Below, piece after piece: positions 51,786 through 61,900 of a DNA stretch of 64,000 nt. Position numbers and translations under genes: made by a program. The stretch comes from an uncultured Oscillibacter sp. (GTDB lineage: Bacteria; Bacillota; Clostridia; Oscillospirales; Oscillospiraceae). The stretch spans positions 62,001 through 126,000 of the forward strand of contig CAJTJA010000002.1 in the NCBI GenBank assembly GCA_910576845.1. Direction: 5' to 3'. How positions within the stretch are numbered: the stretch's first letter is position 1; each line of letters begins with the position of its first letter. The notes under the pieces are model-generated. The model was not told the origin of the DNA and searched no databases. It saw only the letters and a list, made by a program, of their open reading frames with translations.

Positions 51786-52493
51786 CTATGACGGTCCATT
51801 CAGCCGAAACACCCACGCCTCCGGGACTGCCTCTTCGATAATTTCCCGGTTCAGATTGTACCAGCTTTCGCATTTATCCAAAATGATGGCGTCGGTGGTA
51901 ACCACGTTCTTCAGGCGGGAAAGCACGCCGTCCACGCTGGGGTGCAGCTCCACCTGAACCCGGACAGAGCGGCCCTCCGCCTTGTCCAGCAGCAGTGCCC
52001 GAAGGCGTCCGGAGTTAGATACCTGTTGATCCAGGTAGAACAGGGCTTCCCTGACCCCCAGGGCCTCCAGCCGCCCCAGCAGAAGCTCCACGGCCCGTAC
52101 CGTCTTATCCACGATGCGGTAGCTCCCCCGCAGTCCGGCCAGGTCCCGGATGGTGCCGTCCATCCCCTCCAGGAGCAGGGAGCCGGACAGGGCCACCTCC
52201 AGGGTGATGATGGTGTTGAAGCCGTCCAGCACAAGAGCCTCCGGCGTTTCCTGGAGCCGCTTGTACTCCCGTTCAGCCAGGGCGGCGCGGGAGGAGGTGA
52301 TTCGGGCCAGGGCCAGCCGTTGGCGCTCCGAGAGCAGGTGGTGGCTGCCTACGAAGGTGGAGACGGATTTGGTGTCGTAGCCCCGGTCCAACAGGAACGC
52401 GAGCTCTTGGGCGGCGGCGTTCAGCTTGTCTGCGGCCTTGGGGCCAAATTCGGTTGTATCTTTCGGCACATAGCCACGTTTGACGGTTTCCAT
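51786..52493 (-). CDS. DUF434 domain-containing protein
   Basis: 235-residue cytosolic protein. FVGSHHLLSERQRLALARITSS near 47-68 and the C-terminal DKCESWYNLNREIIEEAV are hallmarks of DUF434 proteins, which resemble nucleotide-related or RNA-processing enzymes but have no proven function. Three aspartate/acidic positions (LVLDGFNTIITLE, FYLDQQVSNSGR, TDAIILDKCESW) suggest a metal-binding PIN/Toprim-like core. GAGGATAT lies upstream of the ATG. It is 17 nt downstream of the next gene and likely cotranscribed; its GC content is back to the chromosomal level. Confidence 0.75.
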   Translation of the reverse strand: METVKRGYVPKDTTEFGPKAADKLNAAAQELAFLLDRGYDTKSVSTFVGSHHLLSERQRLALARITSSRAALAEREYKRLQETPEALVLDGFNTIITLEVALSGSLLLEGMDGTIRDLAGLRGSYRIVDKTVRAVELLLGRLEALGVREALFYLDQQVSNSGRLRALLLDKAEGRSVRVQVELHPSVDGVLSRLKNVVTTDAIILDKCESWYNLNREIIEEAVPEAWVFRLNGPS

Positions 52494-52510
52494 GGTGGTT
52501 TATATCCTCT

Positions 52511-52927
52511 TCACAAACCAATGTCGATTCGCAATTCTCCGTATATCAAAATTCTTTCGCTCAACAATTTTGGTATGCGCCTCTCAAATTCGGTTGTAAT
52601 AGGAACAGCATAGCCGCTTAGATTGGCTCTAATTGAAAAATTGTCGATTACTTCTATCACATCGACTACAGCTTGGATAAAGGGTGATTGAGGGATATTT
52701 TGACAATAAAACGGTTTTTCATCTGAACTTGAAAAATCATTGACAAACTCAATTTGGAGGTTTCCCTCTATCTGAGTGCCAGCAGTCCTTTTAATACTTT
52801 TACCTGAGTTGATGTATTCGTCATGCTCAATAAAACTGACAAAAAACTCTGATTCAGAATTGATTAAGCGTATGTGGGCAATTCGTTCATATCCATCTGC
52901 CCAAATATCAAGTATGGAAAAACGCAT
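52511..52927 (-). CDS. Small hypothetical protein, immunity-like
   Basis: 138 residues from ATG 52925-52927, 7 nt after GGAGG. FSILDIWADGYERIAHIRLINSESEFFVSFIEHD and GTQIEGNLQIEFVNDF give an all-beta pattern common in small immunity proteins of toxin systems; AT-rich composition and the frameshifted immunity-like gene nearby support accessory origin. No family firmly recognised. Confidence 0.55.
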   Translation of the reverse strand: MRFSILDIWADGYERIAHIRLINSESEFFVSFIEHDEYINSGKSIKRTAGTQIEGNLQIEFVNDFSSSDEKPFYCQNIPQSPFIQAVVDVIEVIDNFSIRANLSGYAVPITTEFERRIPKLLSERILIYGELRIDIGL

Positions 52928-52996
52928 AGCCAAACCTCCTACACCATTCATCATGTAGCTCGTCTTTTTTCGGAAAGCTCAGTTACATGAGATTTT

Positions 52997-53161
52997 TTAG
53001 AGTCTATGGCAGTATATTTCAATCTCACCTGATGATAACATCCCTTGGAGAACAGCCCATACGGCTTCATCAACGGTTTCATTATTTTGGGCAAGTTCTT
53101 TTTCCATGCACCGGCGGCTTTTCTTTCTTCTCTTGTGATGATGGCTTCGTCTCTGCTCCAT
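52997..53161 (-). CDS. Possible 54-residue small protein
   Basis: ATG 53159-53161 (an earlier ATG three codons upstream) encodes a basic N-terminus (MEQRRSHHHKRRKKSRRC) and an amphipathic acidic helix (LAQNNETVDEAVWAVLQGML...EIEIYC). Composition is protein-like, but there is no ribosome site and no family. The rest of the 52955-53297 gap shows nothing else. Confidence 0.25.
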   Translation of the reverse strand: MEQRRSHHHKRRKKSRRCMEKELAQNNETVDEAVWAVLQGMLSSGEIEIYCHRL

Positions 53162-53297
53162 GGAAATCATTGCGGTAGGATTTCTGTCAGTTTATCATAT
53201 CTTCCGTCAGATTTCCAGTGGCATGTAAAAAACAGGATTGTCGAAACCCTATTGACGGATTATAATGTAGCCAGCTTTTTTTGAGGAGGATCACCTT

Positions 53298-53893
53298 ATG
53301 AGCACCTGGCGGGAGAAGGGCACCGCGCTGCTGGCATCGTTGGCAGAAACACCAAATCCCGGTGTCCGCGGCGTCAGAATCGGGGGCTGTCTGCGGGCTT
53401 GTCCGCAGAGACCATCGGCTCACATTGTACGAGCAGTATGTTCTGGAGACGGAAAAGCTCTCTTGCGAACGGCTGGCTTGGACACAGCCGGACTGGTCCC
53501 GCCGGGCGGACATCTCTGATCTGATCAAAGTGCTGAATTTGAAGATAATGACGCTGCGATTCCAAGAAAAAGAGGCGGCTGAGATGTGGGACGCCTGGAA
53601 CTTGGAAACATACCGGCTGAACCAGGAAAAGCGGCCCCATTATATCCTGGACGACTGCCTCACCTTCCTCCGCGCCGAGGGGAATCCCGATGCCCCGGCA
53701 AAGCTGCTGGTGATGCGCCGGAGCAGGCGGCGGCCTTTCGATAAGGGCCCTTACCACGATGAGCACTACCCCGGTGAGCAGTGCGCCTATGAGGAGCTGC
53801 TGCTTCAGGACCGGTTTTTTCCAGGCGGAAGACAAATAAATACGCGGTGAGATCGAGGAACTGCTTGTGGAGCTGTACCTGCTCCAAGAGTAA
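53298..53893 (+). pseudogene. Frameshifted gene upstream of the Hsp70 gene
   Basis: A good ribosome site (GAGGAGGATC) leads to ATG 53298 and MSTWREKGTALLASLAETPN, but this frame stops at 53519. From about 53400 the next frame carries a coherent protein: LTLYEQYVLETEKLSCERLAW, ADISDLIKVLNLKIMTLRFQEKEAAEMW, YILDDCLTFLRAEGNP, EELLLQDRFFPGG; it stops at 53850. After a further shift the end reads GEIEELLVELYLLQE, stopping at 53893. Two frameshifts are therefore needed for a ~190-residue protein. It lies 40 nt before the Hsp70 gene and probably belonged to the same operon. Function not recognised. Confidence 0.55.
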
Positions 53894-53932
53894 ATGGGCA
53901 GTCCGGCATTACATAAAAGAGGAGATTGAACC

Positions 53933-55690
53933 ATGGCAATCATCGGCATCGACTTGGGAACCACCAACTCTCTGGCCTGCGTCTATCGGGACGGCAGGGC
54001 GGAGCTGATCCCCAACGAACTGGGGGAGTACAAGACCAGCAGCACCGTCAGCGTACTGGAGAATGGAACCGTCCTGGTGGGCGCGGCGGCCAAGGAGCGG
54101 CTGGTCACTTACCCGGAGGCCACCGCCTCCTCCTTCAAGATTTGGATGGGCGCAGAGAAGACCCTGACATTGGCCGGGCGGAAGTTCAGGCCGGAGGAGC
54201 TGTCCGCCCTGGTGCTCCGCCAGCTGCTAGAGGACGCAAAGCGGTATCTTGGCGAGGAGGTGGAGGAGGCCGTCATCAGCGTCCCGGCCTACTTCAACGA
54301 CGACCAGCGCTGCGCCACGAAGCTGGCCGCCCAGCTGGCGGGACTGAACGTGAAGCGGCTCATCAACGAGCCCTCCGCTGCCGCCCTGTACCACCACTAT
54401 TCCGCCCAGGCCGGGAACTGCCAGCTGATGATCGTGGACTTTGGCGGCGGCACCCTGGATGTAAGCATCGTGGAGTGTTTTGAGAACATCATTGAGATCA
54501 CCGCCATTGCCGGGGACAACCGCCTGGGCGGAGATGATATCGACCGGGCTATTGTGGGCCAGTTCTGTCAGGAGAACGGTCTTGTGGAGGAAGGGCTGGC
54601 CCCCGGCCTCCGGGCCTCCCTGTACCGGCAGGCGGAGACGGCAAAGATCGCCCTTTCCAGTGCCCCAGCGGCGTCGATCTTCCTCCAGCAGGAGGAGCGG
54701 CGGTACAGCCTGCTCCTGACCAACGACATCCTGCGCCAGCTCTGCGGCCCGGTGTTTCGGAGGGTTCGAACGGTTATTACCCGGGCCATGAAGGACCGCA
54801 GCCGGGGCGGCAGGCTTAGTGATGTGATCCTGGTGGGCGGCTCCGCCCAGCTGAAGGTGTTCGGGGATTTTCTGGAGGGCCTCTTTGGCCGCAGGCCCCA
54901 TGTGGCCGCGGCGCCGGATGAGATCGTGGCGCTGGGCGTGGGCCTCTGCGCGGGCATCAAGGAGCGGGCGGAAGACCTCCAGGAGCTGGTGATGACGGAC
55001 GTGTGTCCCTTCTCCCTGGGCGTGTCCACCTACAGCCGCCGGGATGACCGGACCCCCCATATGGCGGTGCTCATCCCCCGCAGCAGTATGCTTCCTGCCA
55101 GCCATCAGGAGCGGTTTTACACCCTCAACGACAACCAGCGGGGCCTGCGGTTTGAAATCTACCAGGGGGAGGGCTACTTCGCCTCGGAAAACCTGAAGCT
55201 GGGCGAGGTGGAGGTCCAGGTGCCTCCCGGCCCGGCGGGGGAGCAGTCCGCCGTGGTGACGTTTACCTATGACATTGACGGTATCCTCCATGTCAGCGCC
55301 CAGAGCAGCGGCGGGGACTTCCGGGAGCGGCTGATTCTGAACCCCGGCCTGCACCTGACGGAGGAGGGAAAAGAACAGGCCATGGAGCGCATCCGCCAGA
55401 TCCAGCTGGCGGCCCAGGGCGACCAGCGAGATCAACTCCTGCTGGAACGCGCCCTGCGGCTCTATACACAGACCATCGGGCAGGGGAGGGAGATGGCCGC
55501 CAGCCTCATCAGCTACTGGAAGAACCTGATGGACTGTGGCGGCCGCATCCAGCGGCGGCGGGACTACGACCGGATGAAGGAACAGCTGGACATGCTGGAA
55601 GCCGCTGTAGAGGCGGACCCTCTGGAGGGCGGCGTCTGGTTCGGGGAGCCGGAGGAGGACGAAGACTTCGATGTGGAGTGGGAGGACTGA
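53933..55690 (+). CDS. hscC: HscC-like divergent Hsp70 chaperone
   Basis: 585 residues. The nucleotide-binding domain has IGIDLGTTNSLACVY at 4-18, VPAYFNDDQR, INEPSAAALYHHY, VDFGGGTLDVSIVE near 167 and ILVGGSAQL near 301; TDVCPFSLGVSTYSRR follows the interdomain region and lacks the DVLLLDVTPLSLGIET linker of housekeeping DnaK. The substrate-binding beta domain is present (IYQGEGYFASENLKLGEVEV), while the helical lid is short and the tail acidic (PEEDEDFDVEWED). This matches HscC/Hsp62-type chaperones. No grpE, hrcA or dnaJ is near. GAGGAG is 9 nt before the ATG. The J-domain protein gene starts 4 nt after the stop, so the two are coupled. Confidence 0.88.
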   Translation: MAIIGIDLGTTNSLACVYRDGRAELIPNELGEYKTSSTVSVLENGTVLVGAAAKERLVTYPEATASSFKIWMGAEKTLTLAGRKFRPEELSALVLRQLLEDAKRYLGEEVEEAVISVPAYFNDDQRCATKLAAQLAGLNVKRLINEPSAAALYHHYSAQAGNCQLMIVDFGGGTLDVSIVECFENIIEITAIAGDNRLGGDDIDRAIVGQFCQENGLVEEGLAPGLRASLYRQAETAKIALSSAPAASIFLQQEERRYSLLLTNDILRQLCGPVFRRVRTVITRAMKDRSRGGRLSDVILVGGSAQLKVFGDFLEGLFGRRPHVAAAPDEIVALGVGLCAGIKERAEDLQELVMTDVCPFSLGVSTYSRRDDRTPHMAVLIPRSSMLPASHQERFYTLNDNQRGLRFEIYQGEGYFASENLKLGEVEVQVPPGPAGEQSAVVTFTYDIDGILHVSAQSSGGDFRERLILNPGLHLTEEGKEQAMERIRQIQLAAQGDQRDQLLLERALRLYTQTIGQGREMAASLISYWKNLMDCGGRIQRRRDYDRMKEQLDMLEAAVEADPLEGGVWFGEPEEDEDFDVEWED

Positions 55691-55694
55691 GGAT

Positions 55695-58600
55695 ATGGAT
55701 AACATCTGGACTGTCCTGGGGATTGCCCCCACGAAGGATGTCTCCGCCATCAAGCGGGCCTATGCGGAGAAGGCTAGGACCTGCCACCCGGAGGAGAACC
55801 CGGAAGGTTTCCTCCAGCTGCGGCAAGCCTACCAGGCGGCATTGAACTGCGCCGAAGGGGAACAAGAGGAACCGGGCCTCTCTCTGGCCGGGCCTGAGCT
55901 GGACGAAGTTCTGGCCCCAGTGGATGAAGAAGCGGAAGACCCCGGCTGGAATCTTCAGGAAGTGGAGGACGAGGGCCCCAACCCTTTTGAGAACAGCGCG
56001 GCCATCACGAAGTTTCTGGAACTATACACCGGGAAGCAGCGGAAGAACCCGGCCATGTGGATGAACTATGTCACCTCCGACGCCTTTCTGGACGCTGCCT
56101 GGGATTCCCGGTTTACCGCTTTGCTGCTGCGGAAGGTGCGGGAGGTTCAGGCGGATTTCCCATCAAACCGAGAGTGCCTGACCTGGCTGAACGTGGCCTA
56201 TCAGTTCTCTGGCAGGGAGGCCCGCAGCTTCGGCGGCATACAGGACATCCTCCAAATCGCCGCCCTGGGGCCCGCGCCCAAGACGCCTAAGGGCAATGAG
56301 TTCGCCATCCTCCAGAGTTTTCTGGACTACCGGCATCTGAACAGCCTCGCAGATGCGGGACGCTGGGATCAGGAGGCCATTGAGGCTTTCCGGATGATCC
56401 TGGGCCGGTACTCCTCCGCCTACATCCGGGATCGCTGCGAGCAGCGGGTGGCACCGGACTGCGAGCGCCACCCGGCGGGGGTTCGGGTATTCCTCCACTT
56501 CTTCCGCCGTGAGGATCTACCGGAGACGCTGTATCGGGAGGCGTGGCAGAGACTGAACCTGAAAAGCGCCGTCATGGGCCGGGCCAAGGTGCTGTATGGG
56601 CCCCTACGGGAGCTAGCGGTACAGCGGGTGCCGGGGATCGACGGGGAGGCACCAACTGTAAGCTTCCTCCAGCTGAACCGGAACCTAGACGCCTACCTGA
56701 AACGGCTCAAGGCGAGCCCGGAGACGGAGCCGGAGGAATCCAGGGACTTTTTTGAGAGCCCGGAGATGCAAAAAGCCCTGCCGGTGCCCCGCTTTCTGGA
56801 GCAGCAGCTTCTCGTCTTCTCCCCTTGGCGGCGGGAGGGTATGGGCGAGACCCTGATACGCCGGATACTGGACTACTACCGGGCAAACACGGACATCCCC
56901 AGGGCGGGCGAGGTGATCTCCGCTCTGGCGGACGACCTGCGGCTCTGCGAGGCCAGGCGCTGGAGCCGGGAGGACGGAAAGGCAGACCCGAAGGAGCTCC
57001 CCTATGATGAGCGGCTGTCCCTGCGCCACCGGCCGTTGCTGCGCTGGTGGCTGAACACCGCCTTTTACACCGCCCAGGATCCGAAGACCGGGACGCCTCT
57101 GCTGGAGCACCTGGAGAAGTACCTGCCCTATCAGGCGGCTTGGAGCCGCCGGTTTGCCCTGCGGGAGGATGGAATGCCCCGGACGATTGTGGCGGCCATG
57201 GGCGCGGTGGAGATCGACTGCTATCCCATGCACCTGGAGTACCGGGTGAACGGGAAACCGGTGTACCGCCCCTGTCTCACTTGGGAGCAGACGGTCCGGG
57301 AGAGCGGCGACTGGTTCGCGCTGCTTCTGCCCATCACGGTGACATCTTACCGCTGCTTCAACGAAGTATCCCAGGAAATCTTCCGCCATTTGGCATACTT
57401 TCCCCTGCCGGAGGACGACTGGGCCCTGATTGCCCGGTGTTTGGCGGGCCATGTGTGCTGTCTGCGGCCCGACGGGGAAACTGGCGAGGTAGTGCCGCCG
57501 GAGGAGCAGCTTCCCCTGGAGCTGTCCATGGAGGGCAGCGGAAAACTCTACACCGCTGTCTGGCGGGAGGGCGGGGAGTCTATCTCTATCTTCCGTCAAA
57601 CCTCTTCCGGGCGGCGGATGCAGGAGGAATTGATTCCTGACCCCGACGGAACTTGGGCAGCGGCGCCCAGCTCTGTGAAGAGGCCGCTGGCTCATTCAAA
57701 CGATTTCCCCCCCATCCGCTTCACCGCAGCAAGTGACTTTGACGCAGCGCAGCGGCGGCTGGCGGAGCTGACGGACCCCCGGTTTTTTGACATCTCCCGC
57801 CTCCGGGAGCTGCCCTGGAAAATCTTCTACACACCAGTCGGCGGCGTGGAGGAACGCCTGTCGCATATCGACATTCTTCGGGAGCCGCCCAAGGTCAACG
57901 CCGAGGCGTTTCTGGCGGAGTGGGAGGGGGTCGAGGATATCCCTCCGGACATGGAGCCGATCATCACCAAGGTGCGGCAGGCTGTGGAGGAACAGCCGAA
58001 AGAGGAAGAGCCCATTCCCCCAGAGATCTTGGTGACTGGTGAGGCCCTTTCTGCCCTGCTGTGCCGGTTTTCTCAGGACGAGCTGAAACGGCTGGAGATG
58101 GAGTGGATGGAGGGGCGCCTGGTGCTCTGCCGTGACGGAGACAAGTACGCCTGTCTCTATTTTGAGAACAGCTTTGGTCGCGGGGAGAACTGGTACGCCC
58201 TGCTGGCCGACCCGGAAATATACAAGACTGCGGACTGTAATGATGTGGTCTACGTGCCCTTCGGCATGGGGAAACTGGCGGAATATTCTATCTTCCACAA
58301 TGTGCAGGCTCTCCTCCAGAATATTGATCTGGTTCTGGGCCAGATGGGCTGGGGACAGATACAGTTCGGCGGACCGGGCGGATGGCTCTGGAGCTGCGAT
58401 GTGAGCCAGCATGATCCCAAGCACAAGGTTCTCATGGCACAGCAGAAGCTGGGCGGCGTCCCACAGACCCGGGGGCGAAATTACTATCTCAGCAAATTTG
58501 TCCTCAGCCGCCCTGCCTCGGAGCTGGAGACCGTGGATTTAGGCGGAGAGCGGACGGTGACAGCGCTGAAGGCCGGCACTTACGGCTTGGCCGCCGCAGG

Positions 58601-58970
58601 ACTGGTGCAGATCATGTCAGGGAAGCTGGCGCAAATTCGGATCAGCTGGACATTCCAGACCCCGGAGGGCGGTGCGGAGCTGCGGCACCTGGTTGTTTTG
58701 CAGGATCGGGGGAAGTACATGATGTTCTGGCTCCAGGATGGGAACCGGCAGGCCCTGGCCTACGGCGCGGACGAGCCCCGGTGGTTTATGGGCCATGCCC
58801 TGCCCGGCTGTCTGGTTCATGAAGATTCTAAGCGGCTGCGGAACGGTATTGACCTGCTGCTGGACGACATCGACAACACGGAGCCGGTACTGCGCCAGCC
58901 AGGGCAGTTTGCACAGGTACATATGTCCTATGAGGAACTGCGCTTGGAGCTGGTACACAGAGCAACATAA
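55695..58970 (+). CDS. Giant J-domain protein 1 (HPE motif), HscC partner
   Basis: 1,091 residues with no membrane helix or zinc finger. The N-terminal J domain (1-52) reads IWTVLGIAPTKDVSAIKRAYAEK...CHPEENPEGFLQLRQAYQAAL: helices II and III are clear, and the HPD loop is HPE at 31-33. An acidic linker to about residue 95 follows, then a long unrecognised body with NPFENSAAITKFLELYTGK, AMWMNYVTSDAFLDAAW and a C-terminal beta-rich region. It is paralogous along its length to the next protein. Start ATG 55695 is 4 nt after hscC; a longer frame to 55671 overlaps hscC. A role in delivering specific clients to the Hsp70 is inferred from the J domain and position. Confidence 0.82.
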   Translation: MDNIWTVLGIAPTKDVSAIKRAYAEKARTCHPEENPEGFLQLRQAYQAALNCAEGEQEEPGLSLAGPELDEVLAPVDEEAEDPGWNLQEVEDEGPNPFENSAAITKFLELYTGKQRKNPAMWMNYVTSDAFLDAAWDSRFTALLLRKVREVQADFPSNRECLTWLNVAYQFSGREARSFGGIQDILQIAALGPAPKTPKGNEFAILQSFLDYRHLNSLADAGRWDQEAIEAFRMILGRYSSAYIRDRCEQRVAPDCERHPAGVRVFLHFFRREDLPETLYREAWQRLNLKSAVMGRAKVLYGPLRELAVQRVPGIDGEAPTVSFLQLNRNLDAYLKRLKASPETEPEESRDFFESPEMQKALPVPRFLEQQLLVFSPWRREGMGETLIRRILDYYRANTDIPRAGEVISALADDLRLCEARRWSREDGKADPKELPYDERLSLRHRPLLRWWLNTAFYTAQDPKTGTPLLEHLEKYLPYQAAWSRRFALREDGMPRTIVAAMGAVEIDCYPMHLEYRVNGKPVYRPCLTWEQTVRESGDWFALLLPITVTSYRCFNEVSQEIFRHLAYFPLPEDDWALIARCLAGHVCCLRPDGETGEVVPPEEQLPLELSMEGSGKLYTAVWREGGESISIFRQTSSGRRMQEELIPDPDGTWAAAPSSVKRPLAHSNDFPPIRFTAASDFDAAQRRLAELTDPRFFDISRLRELPWKIFYTPVGGVEERLSHIDILREPPKVNAEAFLAEWEGVEDIPPDMEPIITKVRQAVEEQPKEEEPIPPEILVTGEALSALLCRFSQDELKRLEMEWMEGRLVLCRDGDKYACLYFENSFGRGENWYALLADPEIYKTADCNDVVYVPFGMGKLAEYSIFHNVQALLQNIDLVLGQMGWGQIQFGGPGGWLWSCDVSQHDPKHKVLMAQQKLGGVPQTRGRNYYLSKFVLSRPASELETVDLGGERTVTALKAGTYGLAAAGLVQIMSGKLAQIRISWTFQTPEGGAELRHLVVLQDRGKYMMFWLQDGNRQALAYGADEPRWFMGHALPGCLVHEDSKRLRNGIDLLLDDIDNTEPVLRQPGQFAQVHMSYEELRLELVHRAT

Positions 58971-58984
58971 GGAGTCACGATACG

Positions 58985-61900
58985 ATGGACGCAATTTGGA
59001 CTGCATTGGGCCTGGAGCCCACGAAGGATGTCTCCGCTATCAAGCGGGCCTACGCGGAGAAGGCAAAGACCTGCCACCCGGAGGAGAACCCGAAGGGCTT
59101 CCTCCAGCTGCGGCAGGCCTATCAGGCGGCACTGGACTGGGCGGAAAAGGGGGAGACTCCTCCTGCCGCCGGGCCAGAGGAGGTCACGCCGGCGGAATCC
59201 GCGCTGGAGGACGAGGGCTGGTCGCTGGCCGAGAAACCGGCGCTTTGGGACGAGGGTTCCAATCCCTTCGCGGAGCACCCTGCGGCAAAAGCCTTCCGGG
59301 AGCTCTATACCGGGAAACGGCGGAAGGATCCAAAGGCATGGATGGACTACTTCACCTCCGGCGATTTCCTGGATGTGGCCTGGGAGCGGCGATTCGCGGG
59401 GTTGCTGCTGGAGGAGGTGACCCAGCTGGAGGGGGAGTATCCCATTCCCCGTGAGTTTTTGACTTGGCTGTGCACCGTCTACCAGTTTGCTGTAGACCGG
59501 TCGGTGTACCGGGATTGGGATTCGGAGAACGAGCGGACGGAGTTCACTTTCCGGATTGACCAGGACGCCCAGTTTGAAGGGCAGGAGTTTTTGTTCCAGC
59601 TGGCGGCCCGCGGCCCTGCGATAAAGCCTCTCATGGGCGTGGAGCAGGCAATCTCCCGGAGTTTCGCGGATTATCGGGCACTTCTCCAGTTGGCGGGCAA
59701 AGGCCGTTGGACAGAGGAGATGCTGAAGAAGGCGGGGAAAGTCCTGGACTTCTACATGATTGGGAATCTCCAGGATAGAAATCCTACCCCCTCGGAGCGC
59801 CACCCGGCGGGGATGCGCCTCATAAACCATTTTTTCCGACGGGAGAAACTGCCCAAAGAGCTATATCAGATTGCTTGGCAAAAGTTGGAGCTGAAAACCG
59901 CCCTTATGGGCCGGGCCAAACTCTTCTATGGCGTCCTACGGAAGCGTGTGCTGGAGCTGGTTCCAGACATTGCCACGGACGAGTTGGATATTTGGCAGCT
60001 GAACAAGGAATTTGAGGTTTTTCGCCAGAAAGTGCGGTTCCTGGAAGAAACCGGAAAGCCGGAGGATTGGAATAAGGCCGGAGAGGAAACCAGAACGTTT
60101 TTTAACCATCCAATCTTCCAGAAGGCTCTGCGGAACCGCAAGTTTGCGGAGGACCACATGAAGTACCATGTGCAGTGGAGCGGGGAGCACTTCGCTCAGG
60201 AAGTTCTGGATTTCTACAAGCAGAACCCGGACGCCCCCTATGCCGCCCAGCTGACGCAGCTGATTGCGGAGTCCCGCCGCCGGCGGGAAATTGACCTGCG
60301 GAACCGGCAGGATCAGGGGGCGGAGATCCCGGAGACGATAACCCTTGCTCATCGCCCCTTCTTCCGCCACTGGCTGAATACCGGATTCTATCATTCTATA
60401 GACCGGGAGACAAAACAGCCCCTGCTGGGCTATCTAAACCAGGAGCTGCCCTATCTGTCGGAGTGGAGCTGTAAGTTCCTAGGCGTGGAGGACGAGGGGA
60501 CCCCGGAGCCGGTTTCCCTGACGCTGCAATTTGGAGAGGACAAAATCGAGGTTCGCTTTCATCTCCGCCACATGAGCTTCCTGCGAAATGGAGAGCAGAT
60601 TTACCGCTCCTGTCTCCCTTGGGAGCGGGTGTCAGCCCTAAGAGACACAGACACATTCTTTTTCCTGCTGCCCGTCACCATGGAGCCCTACAACCAATAC
60701 GAAGCCGTGAAAGCGGAAATCCTCCACCGCCTGGAGGGTACCGTCGCCCCGGAGGATGGCAGGGCCTTTATCGCCGCCTGTCTTGCTGATCAGGTGTGCG
60801 GGCTCCCGATTCCCGATGCGGTGGGCTTGAGGGCGGCATTTGAACGGGACGAGGAAAATGAAGCGAGTGAGCGCTTACCGCCGGAGGCATTCCTCCCCTT
60901 TGAGATCTATGCTGAGAACAAGGAAGTTCTGTACGTCTGCGCCTGGTTCCAGCAGGATCAAATTCTGGCGCTGTTCCAGCAGACACCCTTTGGAAAGAAG
61001 ATGGTGGAGGGGGCCGAGTTTGAGGGGATCAAGGACGCTCAGACCGCTGTGGCTCTGGCAAAACAGCTCCTTGTCGATCATTTGTATCCCAAGGGCTTCC
61101 CTATGGAGGCGCTAAAGGTTCTGCCGGAGGCAGTCTACGCCCAGTGGGACTATGCCGTCCGCAGCAAGGATAAAGACATTCCGCCCCTCTGGAGCACCCC
61201 GGTGGAGCTCCACGGAGAGGCCATCGTGACGGAGAAATTGGAGGAACTGCTGACCCTCTTTTCCACGGGCCGGGTGGAGCGCCTGGAGTGGTCCTGGAAG
61301 TGCGCTTTCCCGGCGGACGAGCCGCCAATGGACTATGAGCCCAGGCGTTCCCTGGTGCTGATGAAGAACGGCGGCTGGTATGCCTGCCTCTACTTTGATG
61401 ATTTCTGCGCCGGGAGCTATGCCCTGCTGGAGAAGCCGGAGCTGTACGGCAAAGACAAATCCAGGCCGGAACTTGTGAATTTCCGGCAGGGGAAGCTGTT
61501 TCGCCAGGTGCTCCACCAGAATTTCTTTACCATCCGGCGGCACTTGGACAAGATTTTCTCTCAGGTGAGCTGGCCCAACAATGTGAAGTTCATGGCGGGC
61601 CATATATGGGACCGCGCCGCCTATGTGGAACATGGGCGGGCAAAATATAATCTGGATAAGCAATTTCTGGGCGGCTTCCCCATGGAGCGGGCCCGAAACC
61701 GGCCCGATGCCCCCTTCTATTTTTATGAGTATCCAAACTCTGTTGTCCGGGTGGACACAGACGGGAGCGCGGAAGTTCTGGAAGTGACGGAGGGGAACCG
61801 ACTCAGGATGCAGCAGCTCCTGGCAGAGTTCCTGGCGGGAGAGGGACAGCAGCTCCGGCTTACCTGGAAGAAGACTGTGGGGACGAGGTGGCACATCGTC

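Noticed and set aside
53933..55690. Housekeeping DnaK
   Set aside because: Short lid, divergent interdomain linker, and no grpE, hrcA or dnaJ nearby.
54227..55753. 508-residue minus-strand open frame antisense to hscC
   Set aside because: Shadow of the Hsp70 gene in GC-rich sequence; no ribosome site or family features.
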